Shown here: piece after piece, positions 36,260 through 45,242 of the stretch
How positions within the stretch are numbered: position 1 is the first letter of the stretch
Layout of the letters: every line of letters starts with the position of its first letter
Position numbers and translations under genes: made by a program
From: Acidovorax sp. Leaf160
GTDB lineage: Bacteria > Pseudomonadota > Gammaproteobacteria > Burkholderiales > Burkholderiaceae_C
Length of the DNA: 64,000 bases
Direction of reading: 5' to 3'
NCBI RefSeq assembly: GCF_001424265.1
Contig: NZ_LMOV01000024.1
Span: 220,114-284,113 of the forward strand
Notes under the pieces: model-generated
The model's database searches: none
The model's input: only the letters and a program-made list of their open reading frames with translations
What the model was told of the DNA's origin: nothing

Positions 36260-37234
36260 ATGAACCGCAGAAACCTTCTTCTTTGCGCCACCGCACTGGC
36301 CGGCTCCTTCGCCGCCGCGCCGCTGGCCCTGGCCCAGGACGCGCCCATCCGCCTGGTGGTGCCCTACGCGCCCGGCGGCCCGATCGACGCGACCGCGCGT
36401 GCCCTGGCCGAACGGGTGCGTGAGTCGCTGGGGGTGGTGGTGATCGACAACAAGCCCGGCGCGGGCGGCAACATCGGCGCCGACGTGGTGGCCAAGGCCG
36501 CACCGGACGGGCTGACCATCGGCATCTCCGCCACCGCCACCCACGCGGTGAACCCCTGGCTCTACTCCCGCATGCCCTACGACGCCGCCAAGGATTTCGT
36601 CGGCATCACGCAGATGGTGCGCGTGCCCAATGTGGTGGTGGTGAATGCGGCCCGCGCCGAGCAGCTGAACATCCACTCGCTGGCAGACCTGATCGCCTAC
36701 GCCAAGGCCAACCCCGCGAAGCTGAACTACGGCAGTGGCGGCAATGGCAGCGCCGGCCACCTGGCGGGCGAGATGTTCAAGCAGCGCGCCGGCATCTACG
36801 CGCTGCACATTCCCTACCGTGGCGCCAGCCCCGCCCAGCTGGCGCTGCTGGCCGGCGAGGTCGACTTCAACATCGACAACCTGGCCGCCGCCGCGCCGAA
36901 CATCCGCGCGGGCAAGCTCAAGGCACTGGCCGTCACCTCGCTCGAACCCAGCCCCATGCTGCCGGGCGTGCCTGCGCTCTCCAGCCTCTACAAGGGCTTC
37001 TCCGTCGACACCTGGTGGGGCCTGGTCGCCCCGCACGGCACGCCCAAGGCCGTGGTCGCCAAGCTGAACAAGGCCTTCACCGACGCGTTGAAGACGCCGG
37101 AAACCAAGACCCGCTTCGCCGCCCTGCTGGCCGAGCCGGTGCCCACCACGCCGGAGCAGTTCGACGCTTTCATGGCGTCGGAACGCGCCAAGTACCAGCA
37201 GGTGGTGAGGGCTTCGGGCGCCAAGGTCGATTGA
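36260..37234 (+). CDS. Bug-family periplasmic solute-binding protein
   Basis: 324 residues. Cleavable signal peptide (MNRRNLLLCATALAG... ending ALAQ). The mature start DAPIRLVVPYAPGGPIDATARALAE is the hallmark of the Bug/TctC family (PF03401), followed by NKPGAGGNIGADVVAKAAPDG. These proteins bind carboxylates or aromatic acids; some serve the tripartite tricarboxylate transporters, but many are orphan sensors in Burkholderiales. No TctA/TctB genes are adjacent. Ligand is unknown. The ~240-base upstream gap shows no gene or clear promoter. The family is greatly expanded in this group of bacteria, consistent with the proposed taxonomy. Confidence 0.92.
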   Translation: MNRRNLLLCATALAGSFAAAPLALAQDAPIRLVVPYAPGGPIDATARALAERVRESLGVVVIDNKPGAGGNIGADVVAKAAPDGLTIGISATATHAVNPWLYSRMPYDAAKDFVGITQMVRVPNVVVVNAARAEQLNIHSLADLIAYAKANPAKLNYGSGGNGSAGHLAGEMFKQRAGIYALHIPYRGASPAQLALLAGEVDFNIDNLAAAAPNIRAGKLKALAVTSLEPSPMLPGVPALSSLYKGFSVDTWWGLVAPHGTPKAVVAKLNKAFTDALKTPETKTRFAALLAEPVPTTPEQFDAFMASERAKYQQVVRASGAKVD

Positions 37235-37356
37235 GCTGAACGGGCGGGCGGGCGGGCGTGCCTGCCGGCTGCAGGGTCGGCCTGATGGCCCGTCGCCGCT
37301 CGCCCTGAGCCTGGGCCTGTCGGAGCTTCAGTTCCAGCGGTAAGCCGCAGGCAGGC

Positions 37357-37917
37357 TCAGCCCCAGAACCGCCCCTCCAGCCGCTCGATCCGCTGCCCCC
37401 GCACGGCGGCCAGCTGATCGGCATCGACCCGCTGCGGCGCGATCTCGGCCAGCGGATGCAGAACGAATGCCCGCTCGTGCATGCGGGGGTGCGGCACGGT
37501 CAGGGTGGGGGTGTCGATGCGCTCCACCGCACCCTCGCCCTCCCCGTACAGCAGCACGTCCAGATCGAGGGTGCGCGGCGCGTTGCGGTAGGGCCGCTCT
37601 CGGCCGGCGGCCTCTTCGATAGTTTGCAGCGCACGCAGCAGATCGTGCGCGGCCATGGGCGTGGCCACTTCGGCCACCGCGTTGAAATAATCGGGCCCGC
37701 CCGCATCCACGGGCGCGCTGCGGTAGAGCGAAGACACCCGCACCACGCGGCTGCCGGGCCAGCAGGCCATGGCCTCCAGCGCACCCCGCAGGGCAGCGGG
37801 CGCATCGCCCAGGTTGGCGCCCAGGCCGATCCAGGCGCGCCGGGTGCCGGCATCAGCGGCGGACGGGGCACACGCAGGCGCCCTCGGCATGTCGGTGAGC
37901 GGCGAGGACGGCTGCAT
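37357..37917 (-). CDS. folK: 2-amino-4-hydroxy-6-hydroxymethyldihydropteridine pyrophosphokinase
   Basis: 186 residues; transfers pyrophosphate from ATP to the pterin in folate synthesis. Motifs are IGLGANLGDAPAALRGAL near residue 30, the pterin loop SSLYRSAPVDAGGPDYFNAVAEV, and the catalytic NAPRTLDLDVLLYG with the paired Asp residues. PHPRMHERAFVLHPLAEIAP closes the fold. The ATG at 37917 gives ~26 extra N-terminal residues rich in Pro/Ala that may not be folded. It is 70 nt downstream of pcnB, the standard pcnB-folK order in proteobacteria. Confidence 0.93.
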   Translation of the reverse strand: MQPSSPLTDMPRAPACAPSAADAGTRRAWIGLGANLGDAPAALRGALEAMACWPGSRVVRVSSLYRSAPVDAGGPDYFNAVAEVATPMAAHDLLRALQTIEEAAGRERPYRNAPRTLDLDVLLYGEGEGAVERIDTPTLTVPHPRMHERAFVLHPLAEIAPQRVDADQLAAVRGQRIERLEGRFWG

Positions 37918-37987
37918 GGCGCGCGGTTCAGGGGTCGGGGTTCGGTCCAGGGTTCGGAATAGGCAGTGAGACGGCGGCCGCAGCCGG

Positions 37988-39646
37988 TCAATCGTGCGCT
38001 GGGCCACGGCCTGCGTCCGGCGCCGCACCTTCGCCTGCGCCACCACCGGGCTTGCGGCGACGGCGGCGGCGCTTCTTGGGGGCGCTGCCCGGCTCGCCGT
38101 CGGCTCCAGCGAAGTCCTGCGCATCGCTTTCATCCTGGGCTGCGGCCTGGCTGTCCGCCGGCAGCGCGCCCTCGTCCCGCTGGCTGGCGGTGGACACGCT
38201 GCCCGGCGCGGCAGGCGCTGCCGGCTTGGGCACCCGGCGCACCACCGGCTGGGCCTTCTTCTGGCGGGCGCGCTGCTCTTCGCGTGCCTGGTCCAGCATG
38301 TCCTGGCGACGGGCCTCGTCGGCCTGCTGGAACTCCTGCCACCATTCGGCCAGCGCTTCCTCGACCTCGCCCACATCGGCGCGCAGGCGCAGGAAGTCGA
38401 AGCCCGCGCGGAAGCGCAGGTGCGTGACCATGCTGAACGGGGTGGTGCCGGCGCGCTTGTCGAAGCGCGGCTGCATGACCCAGATCTCGCGCATGTCGGC
38501 GGCCAGCTTGCCGCGGCCCGACACGTCGCCGATGCGCTGGTCGAACACGTCGTCGATGGCGCCCTGCAGCGCGGGGAACGGATGCTCGCGTTGCGCCAGG
38601 CGCCGGTCCCAGCCGGTTTTCACGTCCTGCCACAGCACGCAGGCCAGCAGGAAACTGGGCGCCACCGGCTTGCCCTCGCCCACGCGGCGGTCGGTATCGG
38701 TCAGGGCCGCCTGGACGAAGGGCGTATCGGCGCGTTCCACCACCACGTCCAGCAGCGGGTAGATGCCGGTCGCCATGCCCAGTTTTTTGAGCTGCGCGAT
38801 GGTGGCGAGGGCATGGCCGGTCTGCAGCAGCTTGAGCATCTCGTCGAACATGCGGCTCTGCGGCACGTCGGACAGCAGGGCCTGCGAGGCGATCAGCGGG
38901 CCGGCGGTCTTGGGCTCGATGGTGAAGCCCAGGGCCGCGAGCTTGGCCGAGAAGCGCACGGCGCGGATGATGCGCACCGGGTCTTCACGATAGCGCGTGG
39001 CCGGGTCGCCGATCATGCGCAGCAGCTTCTTCTTCGCGTCCTGGATGCCCTTGTGGTAGTCCACCACGACCTGCGTTTCCGGGTCGTAGTACATGGCGTT
39101 GACGGTGAAGTCGCGGCGCGTGGCGTCCTCGTCCTGCGGGCCCCAGACGTTGTCGCGCAGCACGCGGCCGCTGGCGTCCACCGCATGCGTCATGCCGGCC
39201 AGCGCGGCGCGCGAGGTCTTCTCGTTGCCGCTGACCTGCTGCTCGATGGCGGTGTTGTCCAGGTAGGCGCGGAAGGTGGAGACCTCGATCACCTCGTGCT
39301 CGCGGCCCCGGCCGTGCACCACGTGCACGATGCGGAAGCGCTTGCCGATGATGAAGGCGCGCCGAAAGAGGCCCTTGACCTGCTCGGGCGTGGCGTTGGT
39401 GGCGACGTCGAAATCCTTGGGCTTCAAGCCCAGCAACAGGTCGCGCACCGCGCCGCCGACGATGTAGGCCTCGAAACCGGCCTCCTTCAGCGTGCGGACC
39501 ACGTCGGCCGCGCGCCGGTCCACCAGCTCGGGGTCGATGCCGTGGACGGACGCAGGCACCTCTTCCCGCTTGCCGAAGCGGTGCTTGCCGCCGTGGGCGG
39601 AGCTGGAGTCCTTGCCCAGCAGCTTGTCGATGAACTTCTTGATCAT
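37988..39646 (-). CDS. pcnB: Poly(A) polymerase I
   Basis: 552 residues. The nucleotidyltransferase domain has VGGAVRDLLLGLKPKDFDVATNATP near residue 65, with the catalytic DxD in KDFDVA, and RRDFTVNAMYYD and GDPATRYREDPVRIIRAVRFSAKL for RNA binding. The RRDFTxNA and extra basic C-terminal tail distinguish PcnB from CCA-adding enzyme. The last ~100 residues are disordered and end in APKKRRRRRRKPGG, which would help RNA binding. It adds 3' oligo(A) tails that aid mRNA decay. The ATG (39646) overlaps the TGA of the upstream HAD gene as ATGA. Confidence 0.95.
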   Translation of the reverse strand: MIKKFIDKLLGKDSSSAHGGKHRFGKREEVPASVHGIDPELVDRRAADVVRTLKEAGFEAYIVGGAVRDLLLGLKPKDFDVATNATPEQVKGLFRRAFIIGKRFRIVHVVHGRGREHEVIEVSTFRAYLDNTAIEQQVSGNEKTSRAALAGMTHAVDASGRVLRDNVWGPQDEDATRRDFTVNAMYYDPETQVVVDYHKGIQDAKKKLLRMIGDPATRYREDPVRIIRAVRFSAKLAALGFTIEPKTAGPLIASQALLSDVPQSRMFDEMLKLLQTGHALATIAQLKKLGMATGIYPLLDVVVERADTPFVQAALTDTDRRVGEGKPVAPSFLLACVLWQDVKTGWDRRLAQREHPFPALQGAIDDVFDQRIGDVSGRGKLAADMREIWVMQPRFDKRAGTTPFSMVTHLRFRAGFDFLRLRADVGEVEEALAEWWQEFQQADEARRQDMLDQAREEQRARQKKAQPVVRRVPKPAAPAAPGSVSTASQRDEGALPADSQAAAQDESDAQDFAGADGEPGSAPKKRRRRRRKPGGGAGEGAAPDAGRGPAHD

Positions 39647-40341
39647 GGGTTGGAAGGGAACAGGTCCAATATGCGCCAGCCGCGTTGCTGGGCGAGCGCG
39701 CGCAGGCGCGGGTCGGGGTTGGTGGCCACCGGATGATCGACTTTTTCCAGCAGGGGAACGTCGTTGAGCGAGTCGCTGTAGAAAGTCGTTTCGACGTCGC
39801 TCCAGCCCCAGCCGCGGGCCTGGAGCCAGTCGTTCATGCGCTGCACCTTGCCTTCGCGCATGGAGGGAACGCCTTGCACCTCGCCGGTGATCCAGCCGCT
39901 GGCATCGCGCTGCAGCTCCACGGCCAGCAGATGCTGCACCCCCAGCGCTTGGGCGATGGGGCCGGTTACGAATTCGTTGGTGGCGGTGATGATGACCACC
40001 TCGTCGCCGGCATCGCGGTGGCTGCGCAGCAGCGCCAGCGCTTCGGGGCGGATCGCCGGGGCGATGACCTGCTGCATGAACTGGGCATGCGCCGCGCGGC
40101 TGGCCTCGGGGCCTTGCCGGCGCACGGCCTCGGTGGCGAACCGCACGTAGTCCAGCACATCCAGCGTGCCGGCCTGGTAGTCGGCGTAGAAGGCGTCGTT
40201 GCGGCGGCCGAATTCGGTGCGGTCGCACCAGCCCAGCCGGATGGTGAACTCGCCCCACTCGTAGTCGGAATCGAGCGGCAGCAGCGTGTGGTCGAGGTCG
40301 AACAGGGCGAGGCGCGGACGGCGGGAAGACGTGTCGGTCAT
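39643..40341 (-). CDS. HAD-superfamily phosphatase (HAD-IB, SerB-like)
   Basis: 232 residues. Motif I is LALFDLDHTLLPLDSD with nucleophile and acid/base Asp, motif II is IITATNEFVT, and motif IV is FYSDSLNDVPLLE. This is the HAD-IB subfamily that includes phosphoserine phosphatase and related small-molecule phosphatases. The same gene position between hda and pcnB is common in Burkholderiales; substrate is unproven. The ATG at 40341 is used since an upstream Met adds a low-quality extension. Starts 44 nt after the hda stop and ends in the ATGA overlap with pcnB, so it belongs to the hda-HAD-pcnB-folK operon. Confidence 0.88.
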   Translation of the reverse strand: MTDTSSRRPRLALFDLDHTLLPLDSDYEWGEFTIRLGWCDRTEFGRRNDAFYADYQAGTLDVLDYVRFATEAVRRQGPEASRAAHAQFMQQVIAPAIRPEALALLRSHRDAGDEVVIITATNEFVTGPIAQALGVQHLLAVELQRDASGWITGEVQGVPSMREGKVQRMNDWLQARGWGWSDVETTFYSDSLNDVPLLEKVDHPVATNPDPRLRALAQQRGWRILDLFPSNP

Positions 40342-40385
40342 GTATCGGGCGAAGGGCCGGGCGCGGGTGCTGGGCGGCTGCCCGC

Positions 40386-41084
40386 TCACTCCGTCTCCAG
40401 CATGGTCTTGAGCAGCGGAATGGTGACGGCGCGGCGGGTCTGCAGGGCGAAGCTGTCGAGCTTGCCCAGCAATTCCATCAGGCTGCCCAGATCGCGCGAG
40501 AAGCGCGCCAGCATGAAGCCCACCACCTCTTCCGACAGGGCGATGCCGCGCGCGCCGGCTTCTTCGCGCAGCACGGCGCGGCGCTCGGCGTCGTCCAGCA
40601 GGTGCAGCTGGAACACGTCGCCCCAGCCCAGGCGGCTGCGCAGGTCGTCGCGCAGCGGCAGGTCGGCCGGGGGCAGGTCGCCTGCGGCCAGCACCCAGCG
40701 CGGCGCGCCCACGGCGGGGCTGATCGCGTTGACGAACCAGTTGAAGGCCGCAGCCTGCTGCGCGGTGTTGTAGAGGTGGACTTCGTCGAGCACCACGGCC
40801 GTCCAGCGGTCGTCGAAGGCGGTCGGAAACCGTACCGAGGCATCGAGCCAGCCGACGGCACCGCCCTGCTCGCGGATGGCCTCGCTCACGGCTTTCAGCA
40901 AGTGGCTCTTGCCGCTGCCGTGTTCACCCCAGAGATAGGTGGGCACGGGCGAGCGGGGCGCGGCTGCCGGCCCGTCGCCCACGGCCAGGCGCAGGTGCTG
41001 CAGCGCGGCGGTGTTCTCGCCCGCATGGAAGCTGTCGAGCGTGGGGCCGGGTGCCAGGCCGATGTCCAGCGCCAGCTGCTTCAT
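40386..41084 (-). CDS. hda: DnaA-homologue Hda, inhibitor of re-initiation
   Basis: 232 residues. The N-terminus MKQLALDIGL carries a QLxLxx sliding-clamp-binding sequence typical of Hda. A AAA+ domain follows, with Walker A GEHGSGKS (residues 53-60) and Walker B VVLDEVH, and the DnaA-like sensor region. There is no DnaA C-terminal DNA-binding domain. Hda, with the clamp on DNA, stimulates ATP hydrolysis by DnaA and limits replication to once per cycle. It is the first gene of a four-gene operon and is divergent from purM. A 477-base intergenic region separates them. Confidence 0.92.
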   Translation of the reverse strand: MKQLALDIGLAPGPTLDSFHAGENTAALQHLRLAVGDGPAAAPRSPVPTYLWGEHGSGKSHLLKAVSEAIREQGGAVGWLDASVRFPTAFDDRWTAVVLDEVHLYNTAQQAAAFNWFVNAISPAVGAPRWVLAAGDLPPADLPLRDDLRSRLGWGDVFQLHLLDDAERRAVLREEAGARGIALSEEVVGFMLARFSRDLGSLMELLGKLDSFALQTRRAVTIPLLKTMLETE

Positions 41085-41561
41085 GCGCGCGCATCCCCAA
41101 CGGCAGGTACGCGAGGCGCGCACGGCACGCGGCCGTGCCCGTGCGACGCAGGCCGCGCGGGCAGCGCGGCGGCATGGGACGACGGGAGGCGGTGTGCAGG
41201 CATGTGGGACGACTGGGGCGTAACGGGGGCAGCGGATGAACAGGGAGAACGGACGAACGGATGAGCGGATGAACGGACGGATGAGGCCGGCCAGCACGGG
41301 CTGCGCGGGTTGAAGGACCGCAAGCGGCGAAGCGCCTGGGGCGTGTCGCGTGCGGCCACCGGGCGCACGGCCTTGGCTACCGAAACGGGCGTGCGGCGAG
41401 GGATTTTAGCTGCCGCCCAGACAGGTGCGCGCTTTCCTTTGCACGCGGCTGCCGTGCAGACGGCCCGGCCCATGCGTGGTCATTGGCCGGGTGGCCGCGC
41501 CCAGCCGCTTAAAATCCGTGGGTTCCGGCCCGCCGCGCGGGCCACCAGCCCCTTCCATTCC
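41085..41561. other. Divergent intergenic region hda-purM with tandem repeats
   Basis: 477 bases without a convincing gene. It holds both promoters; TAAAAT at 41510-41515 may be the purM -10 box, 47 nt before the start codon. An imperfect 8-bp tandem array sits at 41233-41286. Nothing else stands out. Confidence 0.5.
41233..41286. repeat. Imperfect tandem repeat, GGA(T/C)GA-type units
   Basis: About six consecutive near-copies of GGATGAAC/GGACGAAC/GGATGAGC. It lies near the middle of the hda-purM gap. The array is purine-rich on the plus strand and may bend or affect the hda leader. Confidence 0.6.
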
Positions 41562-42626
41562 ATGAGCTCTTCCGCCTCCAACACCCCCATTTCCTACAAA
41601 GACGCCGGCGTCGACATCGACGCGGGCGACGCACTGGTCGAGCGCATCAAGCCGCTGGCCAAGAAGACGATGCGCGAGGGCGTGCTGGCGGGTATCGGCG
41701 GCTTCGGCGCCCTGTTCGAGGTGCCCAAGCGCTACCAGGAGCCGGTGCTGGTCAGCGGCACCGACGGCGTGGGCACGAAGCTCAAGCTGGCCTTCGAATG
41801 GAACATGCACGACACCGTGGGCATCGACCTGGTGGCCATGAGCGTGAACGACGTGCTGGTGCAGGGCGCCGAGCCGCTCTTCTTCCTCGACTACTTCGCC
41901 TGCGGCAAGCTCGACGTGGATACGGCAGCCGCCGTGGTGGGCGGCATCGCCCGCGGCTGCGAGCTGTCGGGCTGCGCGCTGATCGGCGGCGAGACCGCCG
42001 AAATGCCCGGCATGTACCCGGCCGGCGAATACGACCTGGCGGGCTTCGCCGTCGGCGCGGTCGAAAAATCCAAGATCCTGACCGGCAGGGAAGTGGCCGC
42101 GGGCGACGTGGTGCTGGGCCTGGCGTCCGCTGGCGTGCATTCCAACGGCTTCAGCCTGGTGCGCAAGTGCATCGACCGCGCAGGCGACGCCGCCCCCGCC
42201 ACCCTGGACGGCAAGCCGTTCAAGCAGGCCGTCATGGAGCCCACCCGCCTCTACGTGAAGAACGTGCTGGCGGCGCTGGCACAGCACCCGCACTCTGCGG
42301 CTGCGGGCGGCATCAAGGCGCTGGCCCACATCACCGGCGGCGGCCTGCTGGAGAACATTCCGCGCGTGCTGCCCGACGGCCTGGCGGCCCACCTGAAGGC
42401 CGGCAGCTGGCCGCAGACCGAACTGTTCGCCTGGCTGCAGAAGACCGCCGGCATCGACGACATCGAGATGAACCGCACCTTCAACAACGGCATCGGCATG
42501 GTGGTGGTGGTGGCGGCGGAAGCCGCGGAGGCCACCGCCGCGACCCTGCGCGCCGCTGGTGAGACCGTGTACGCCATCGGCACCATCGCCGAGCGCGGAG
42601 ACGGCGCGCCCGTCGTGGTGGCCTGA
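41562..42626 (+). CDS. purM: Phosphoribosylformylglycinamidine cyclo-ligase (AIR synthase)
   Basis: 354 residues; ATP-dependent closure to aminoimidazole ribonucleotide, step five of purine synthesis. Motifs are [57 protein letters not shown] and [11 protein letters not shown], with [17 protein letters not shown] in the second domain. Length is normal. The start is the ATG at 41562, just before [15 protein letters not shown]. It is followed 14 nt later by an AI-2E permease gene that is likely co-transcribed. Confidence 0.96.
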   Translation: MSSSASNTPISYKDAGVDIDAGDALVERIKPLAKKTMREGVLAGIGGFGALFEVPKRYQEPVLVSGTDGVGTKLKLAFEWNMHDTVGIDLVAMSVNDVLVQGAEPLFFLDYFACGKLDVDTAAAVVGGIARGCELSGCALIGGETAEMPGMYPAGEYDLAGFAVGAVEKSKILTGREVAAGDVVLGLASAGVHSNGFSLVRKCIDRAGDAAPATLDGKPFKQAVMEPTRLYVKNVLAALAQHPHSAAAGGIKALAHITGGGLLENIPRVLPDGLAAHLKAGSWPQTELFAWLQKTAGIDDIEMNRTFNNGIGMVVVVAAEAAEATAATLRAAGETVYAIGTIAERGDGAPVVVA

Positions 42627-42640
42627 CCTCGCGCCGGCCC

Positions 42641-43714
42641 ATGGCCCCCGCGCCCGCCGCACCAGCCGCCACGCCCGCCCGCACCGACATCGCCCTGGCC
42701 GTGCCGGGAGCGCCCCCGGTGGCGCGCAGCGTGGCTGCCGCCAGCTACCTGCTCATGGCGGCTGCGCTGCTGCTGGTGATGTGGCGCGGCCTGCTGCCGG
42801 GGCTGCTGTGCGTGTGCCTGGGCTTTCTGCTCACGCGCTGGCTGGCGCAGCGGCTGGGCGCCACCCGGCTGGCCCGCCGCCCGGCCGAAGTCATCGCCGC
42901 AGCTGCGGTGATGGTGGGGCCGGTGCTGGCGGTGCTGCTGGCCCTGTCGCATTCGCGCACCTACGTGGTCGATGCGCCCCAGCAGTACCGCGACCTGCTC
43001 GATTTCATGGCCCGCACGGTGCTGGAGCTGCGCCTGAAGCTTCCCGCCGACATCGCTGCGCAGTTGCCGGAAGGGGCGCAGGAGATCCAGCGCATCATCG
43101 CCAACTACCTGGGTGCGCAGGCGGGCGCGCTGGCGGTGGCCGGCCGCGCCTGGCTGGGCGCCCTGCTCTACGCCTACGTGGGCCTGCTGATCGGCGCGCT
43201 GGCTGCCGTGCGCGTACCGCACGCCCTGCGCGGCCCGCTGGTGCGCCACCTTTCGCAGCGCGTGACGCTGCTGGGCGAGGCCTTCCGCCAGATCGTCGCC
43301 GCGCAGTTCTGGATCGCCGCCTTCAACACGCTGCTGACCGCGCTCTTCCTGGTGCTGGTGCTGCCGCTCTGGGACCTGCGCCTGCCCTATACGCCCGCCC
43401 TGATCACGCTGACCTTCGTCGCCGGCCTGGTGCCCATCGTGGGCAATCTGCTGTGCAACGTGGTGATCACCATCGTCGGGCTGTCGGTGTCGCCGGTGGC
43501 AGCGGCTGCCTGCCTGGCGTTCCTGATCCTCATCCACAAGGCCGAGTACGTCATCAACGCCAAGGTGGTGGGCGTGCGCACCCACATGGGCGTGTGGGAG
43601 CTGCTGTCCGTGATGTTCGTGTCCGAGGCGGTGTTCGGCCCCGCCGGCCTGGTGGCAGCGCCACTCTTCTACGCATATCTGAAGAAAGAGCTGGAAGCCG
43701 CGCGGCTGGTGTGA
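42641..43714 (+). CDS. AI-2E family permease, second copy
   Basis: 357 residues. Unlike the copy at 1319, this one has only a ~28-residue N-terminal Pro/Ala tail before hydrophobic segments begin. The C-terminal half carries the family signature: FVAGLVPIVGNLLCNVVITIVGLSVSP and HKAEYVINAKVVG. It likely has seven or eight helices in the inner membrane. Substrate is unknown. It begins 14 nt after purM in the same direction, so it is probably in the same transcript; that pairing of purM with a PerM-like permease is common in betaproteobacteria in my memory, with no known reason. Confidence 0.87.
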   Translation: MAPAPAAPAATPARTDIALAVPGAPPVARSVAAASYLLMAAALLLVMWRGLLPGLLCVCLGFLLTRWLAQRLGATRLARRPAEVIAAAAVMVGPVLAVLLALSHSRTYVVDAPQQYRDLLDFMARTVLELRLKLPADIAAQLPEGAQEIQRIIANYLGAQAGALAVAGRAWLGALLYAYVGLLIGALAAVRVPHALRGPLVRHLSQRVTLLGEAFRQIVAAQFWIAAFNTLLTALFLVLVLPLWDLRLPYTPALITLTFVAGLVPIVGNLLCNVVITIVGLSVSPVAAAACLAFLILIHKAEYVINAKVVGVRTHMGVWELLSVMFVSEAVFGPAGLVAAPLFYAYLKKELEAARLV

Positions 43715-44028
43715 GCCAGCCCGTTCCGACCGATCACGACCCGGCCCCGGACGCACCGGTGGCCAGCGCGGCGCCGGCCGCCAGGGAGCGCCGCGACGAC
43801 CCGCAGCCCGCCTGCGCTGGCTGGATCGCATCAACACACCCACCCCAACCCGTCCCGGCTGAGCCTGTCGCCACCAGGGCCACGCCCGCTGGCCCGGAAC
43901 ACCCCCTTGGACGCCCAGCGCCATAATCTGTCTGAAAGTGATCGGTTTTCGTCCGCCCCCGGCCGGACGCACGCCGCACGCGCCGGAAGAATCGAGGACT
44001 TCATCCACCGCCCCGCTGAAGCCCTCCC
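43715..44028. other. Intergenic region upstream of the cysteine hydrolase gene
   Basis: 314 bases between the AI-2E permease and the hydrolase cluster. No gene found; the GC-rich open frames here have non-coding composition. An AT-richer segment at 43924-43950 may hold the cluster's promoter, but no clear -35/-10 pair is seen. Confidence 0.4.
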
Positions 44029-44595
44029 ATGAAAACCTGTCTGATTGTGATCGACGTGCAGGAATCGTTCCGCCATCGCCCCTACTCCACCGAGCGCGAC
44101 ATGCCGCAGTACCTGGCCGCGCAGAACGCGCTGATCGCCGGTTGCGCGGAGCGCGGTGTGCCGATCGTGCGGGTGTTCCATTCCGATGGCCCGGCCGAGC
44201 CCGCCAACCCGTTCGCCATCGAATCCGGCCACGTGCGCCCGCTCGAAGGCCTGGCGCCCTTCCACGAGGCCGCTCAGTTCGTGAAGCACCGCCACAGCGC
44301 GCTGGTCGGCACCGGGCTGGAGGTGTGGCTGACCGAGAACGGCATCCAGCGCCTGATCGTGAGCGGCATCCGCACCGAACAGTGCTGCGAAACCACCACC
44401 CGCCACGCCTCGGACCTGGGCTGGCAGGTGGACTACGTCACCGACGCCACGCTGACCTACGACATGCAGCAGCCGGACGGCACGCCGCTCTCCGCCGCCG
44501 AGATCAAGGCGCGCACCGCCACCGTGCTGACGGGCCGTTTCGCCACGCTCTGCACCGTGGACGAAGCGCTGGCCCGGGCCGGAGAAACCGAGTGA
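44029..44595 (+). CDS. Isochorismatase-like cysteine hydrolase
   Basis: 188 residues. The catalytic triad of the family is visible: Asp9 in LIVIDVQESF, Lys86 in FVKHRHSAL and Cys119 in SGIRTEQCCETT. The family includes nicotinamidase, N-carbamoylsarcosine amidase, ureido-hydrolases and isochorismatase; it acts on amides, ureides or enol ethers. Substrate here is unknown. It starts a three-gene overlapping cluster: its TGA is inside the GTG start of the next gene (GTGA, 44592-44595). Co-occurrence with two DJ-1/PfpI-fold genes suggests catabolism of a small nitrogen compound with a dedicated regulator. Confidence 0.88.
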   Translation: MKTCLIVIDVQESFRHRPYSTERDMPQYLAAQNALIAGCAERGVPIVRVFHSDGPAEPANPFAIESGHVRPLEGLAPFHEAAQFVKHRHSALVGTGLEVWLTENGIQRLIVSGIRTEQCCETTTRHASDLGWQVDYVTDATLTYDMQQPDGTPLSAAEIKARTATVLTGRFATLCTVDEALARAGETE

Positions 44596-45242
44596 CGGGG
44601 CCCGTCGCCGCGCCGCTGCGAGTGGCCCTGCTCGCCTTCGACGATGTCGAGGCGCTGGACCTGGCCGGCCCTTACGAAGTGTTCACCACCGCCGTCCGCA
44701 TGGCCGCGCGGCTGACACCCGGCGCAGTGGCGCCTTTCGCGGTGCACTGCGTGGCCCGCACCAGCCAGGCCGTGCGCGCCCGCGCCGGTCTGCGCGTGTG
44801 GCCCGACGCCGGCTTCGCCGATGCGGCGCAGCCCGATGTGCTGATCGTTCCGGGCGGGGTGGTCGATGCGGCGCGGCGCTGTCCCGACACGCTGGCCTGG
44901 ATCGCCCGCGCAGCCTCCGGGGCGCGCATGACGGCGTCCGTCTGCACCGGCGCCTTCCTGCTGGCCGACGCAGGCGTGCTGACCTCAGGCGAGGCGACCA
45001 CGCACTGGGAGGACATCGCCGAGCTGCGTGCGCAGTGTCCGCACCTGCAGGTGCGCGAGGGCGTGCGCTGGGTGGCGCAGCCGGGCGGGCGGCTCTACAC
45101 CTCGGCCGGCATCAGCGCCGGCATCGACCTCAGCCTGCATCTGGTCGAGCGCCTGGCCGGCCGGGCACTGGCGCTGCGCACGGCGCGGCAGATGGATTAC
45201 GCATGGACCGACAACCCGCAGCCAGCCCAGCCAGCGGCCTGA
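44592..45242 (+). CDS. DJ-1/PfpI-family protein, GlxA-like without HTH
   Basis: 216 residues from a GTG start that overlaps the preceding stop. It has the class I glutamine-amidotransferase-like fold: VALLAFDDVEALDLAGPYEVF at the start, PDVLIVPGG, and the nucleophile elbow TASVCTGAFLLADAG with its conserved Cys. This is the same fold as the sensory half of GlxA regulators, but the C-terminal AraC helix-turn-helix is missing. It may be an isocyanide hydratase-like enzyme or a sensor. Its last 40 nt overlap the start of the next gene in another frame. Confidence 0.82.
   Translation: MTGPVAAPLRVALLAFDDVEALDLAGPYEVFTTAVRMAARLTPGAVAPFAVHCVARTSQAVRARAGLRVWPDAGFADAAQPDVLIVPGGVVDAARRCPDTLAWIARAASGARMTASVCTGAFLLADAGVLTSGEATTHWEDIAELRAQCPHLQVREGVRWVAQPGGRLYTSAGISAGIDLSLHLVERLAGRALALRTARQMDYAWTDNPQPAQPAA

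Noticed and set aside
44592..45242. Pseudogene of a GlxA regulator that lost its HTH
   Set aside because: The frame is intact, the start is coupled to the previous gene and the catalytic-type Cys region is preserved, so it looks like a real stand-alone protein.
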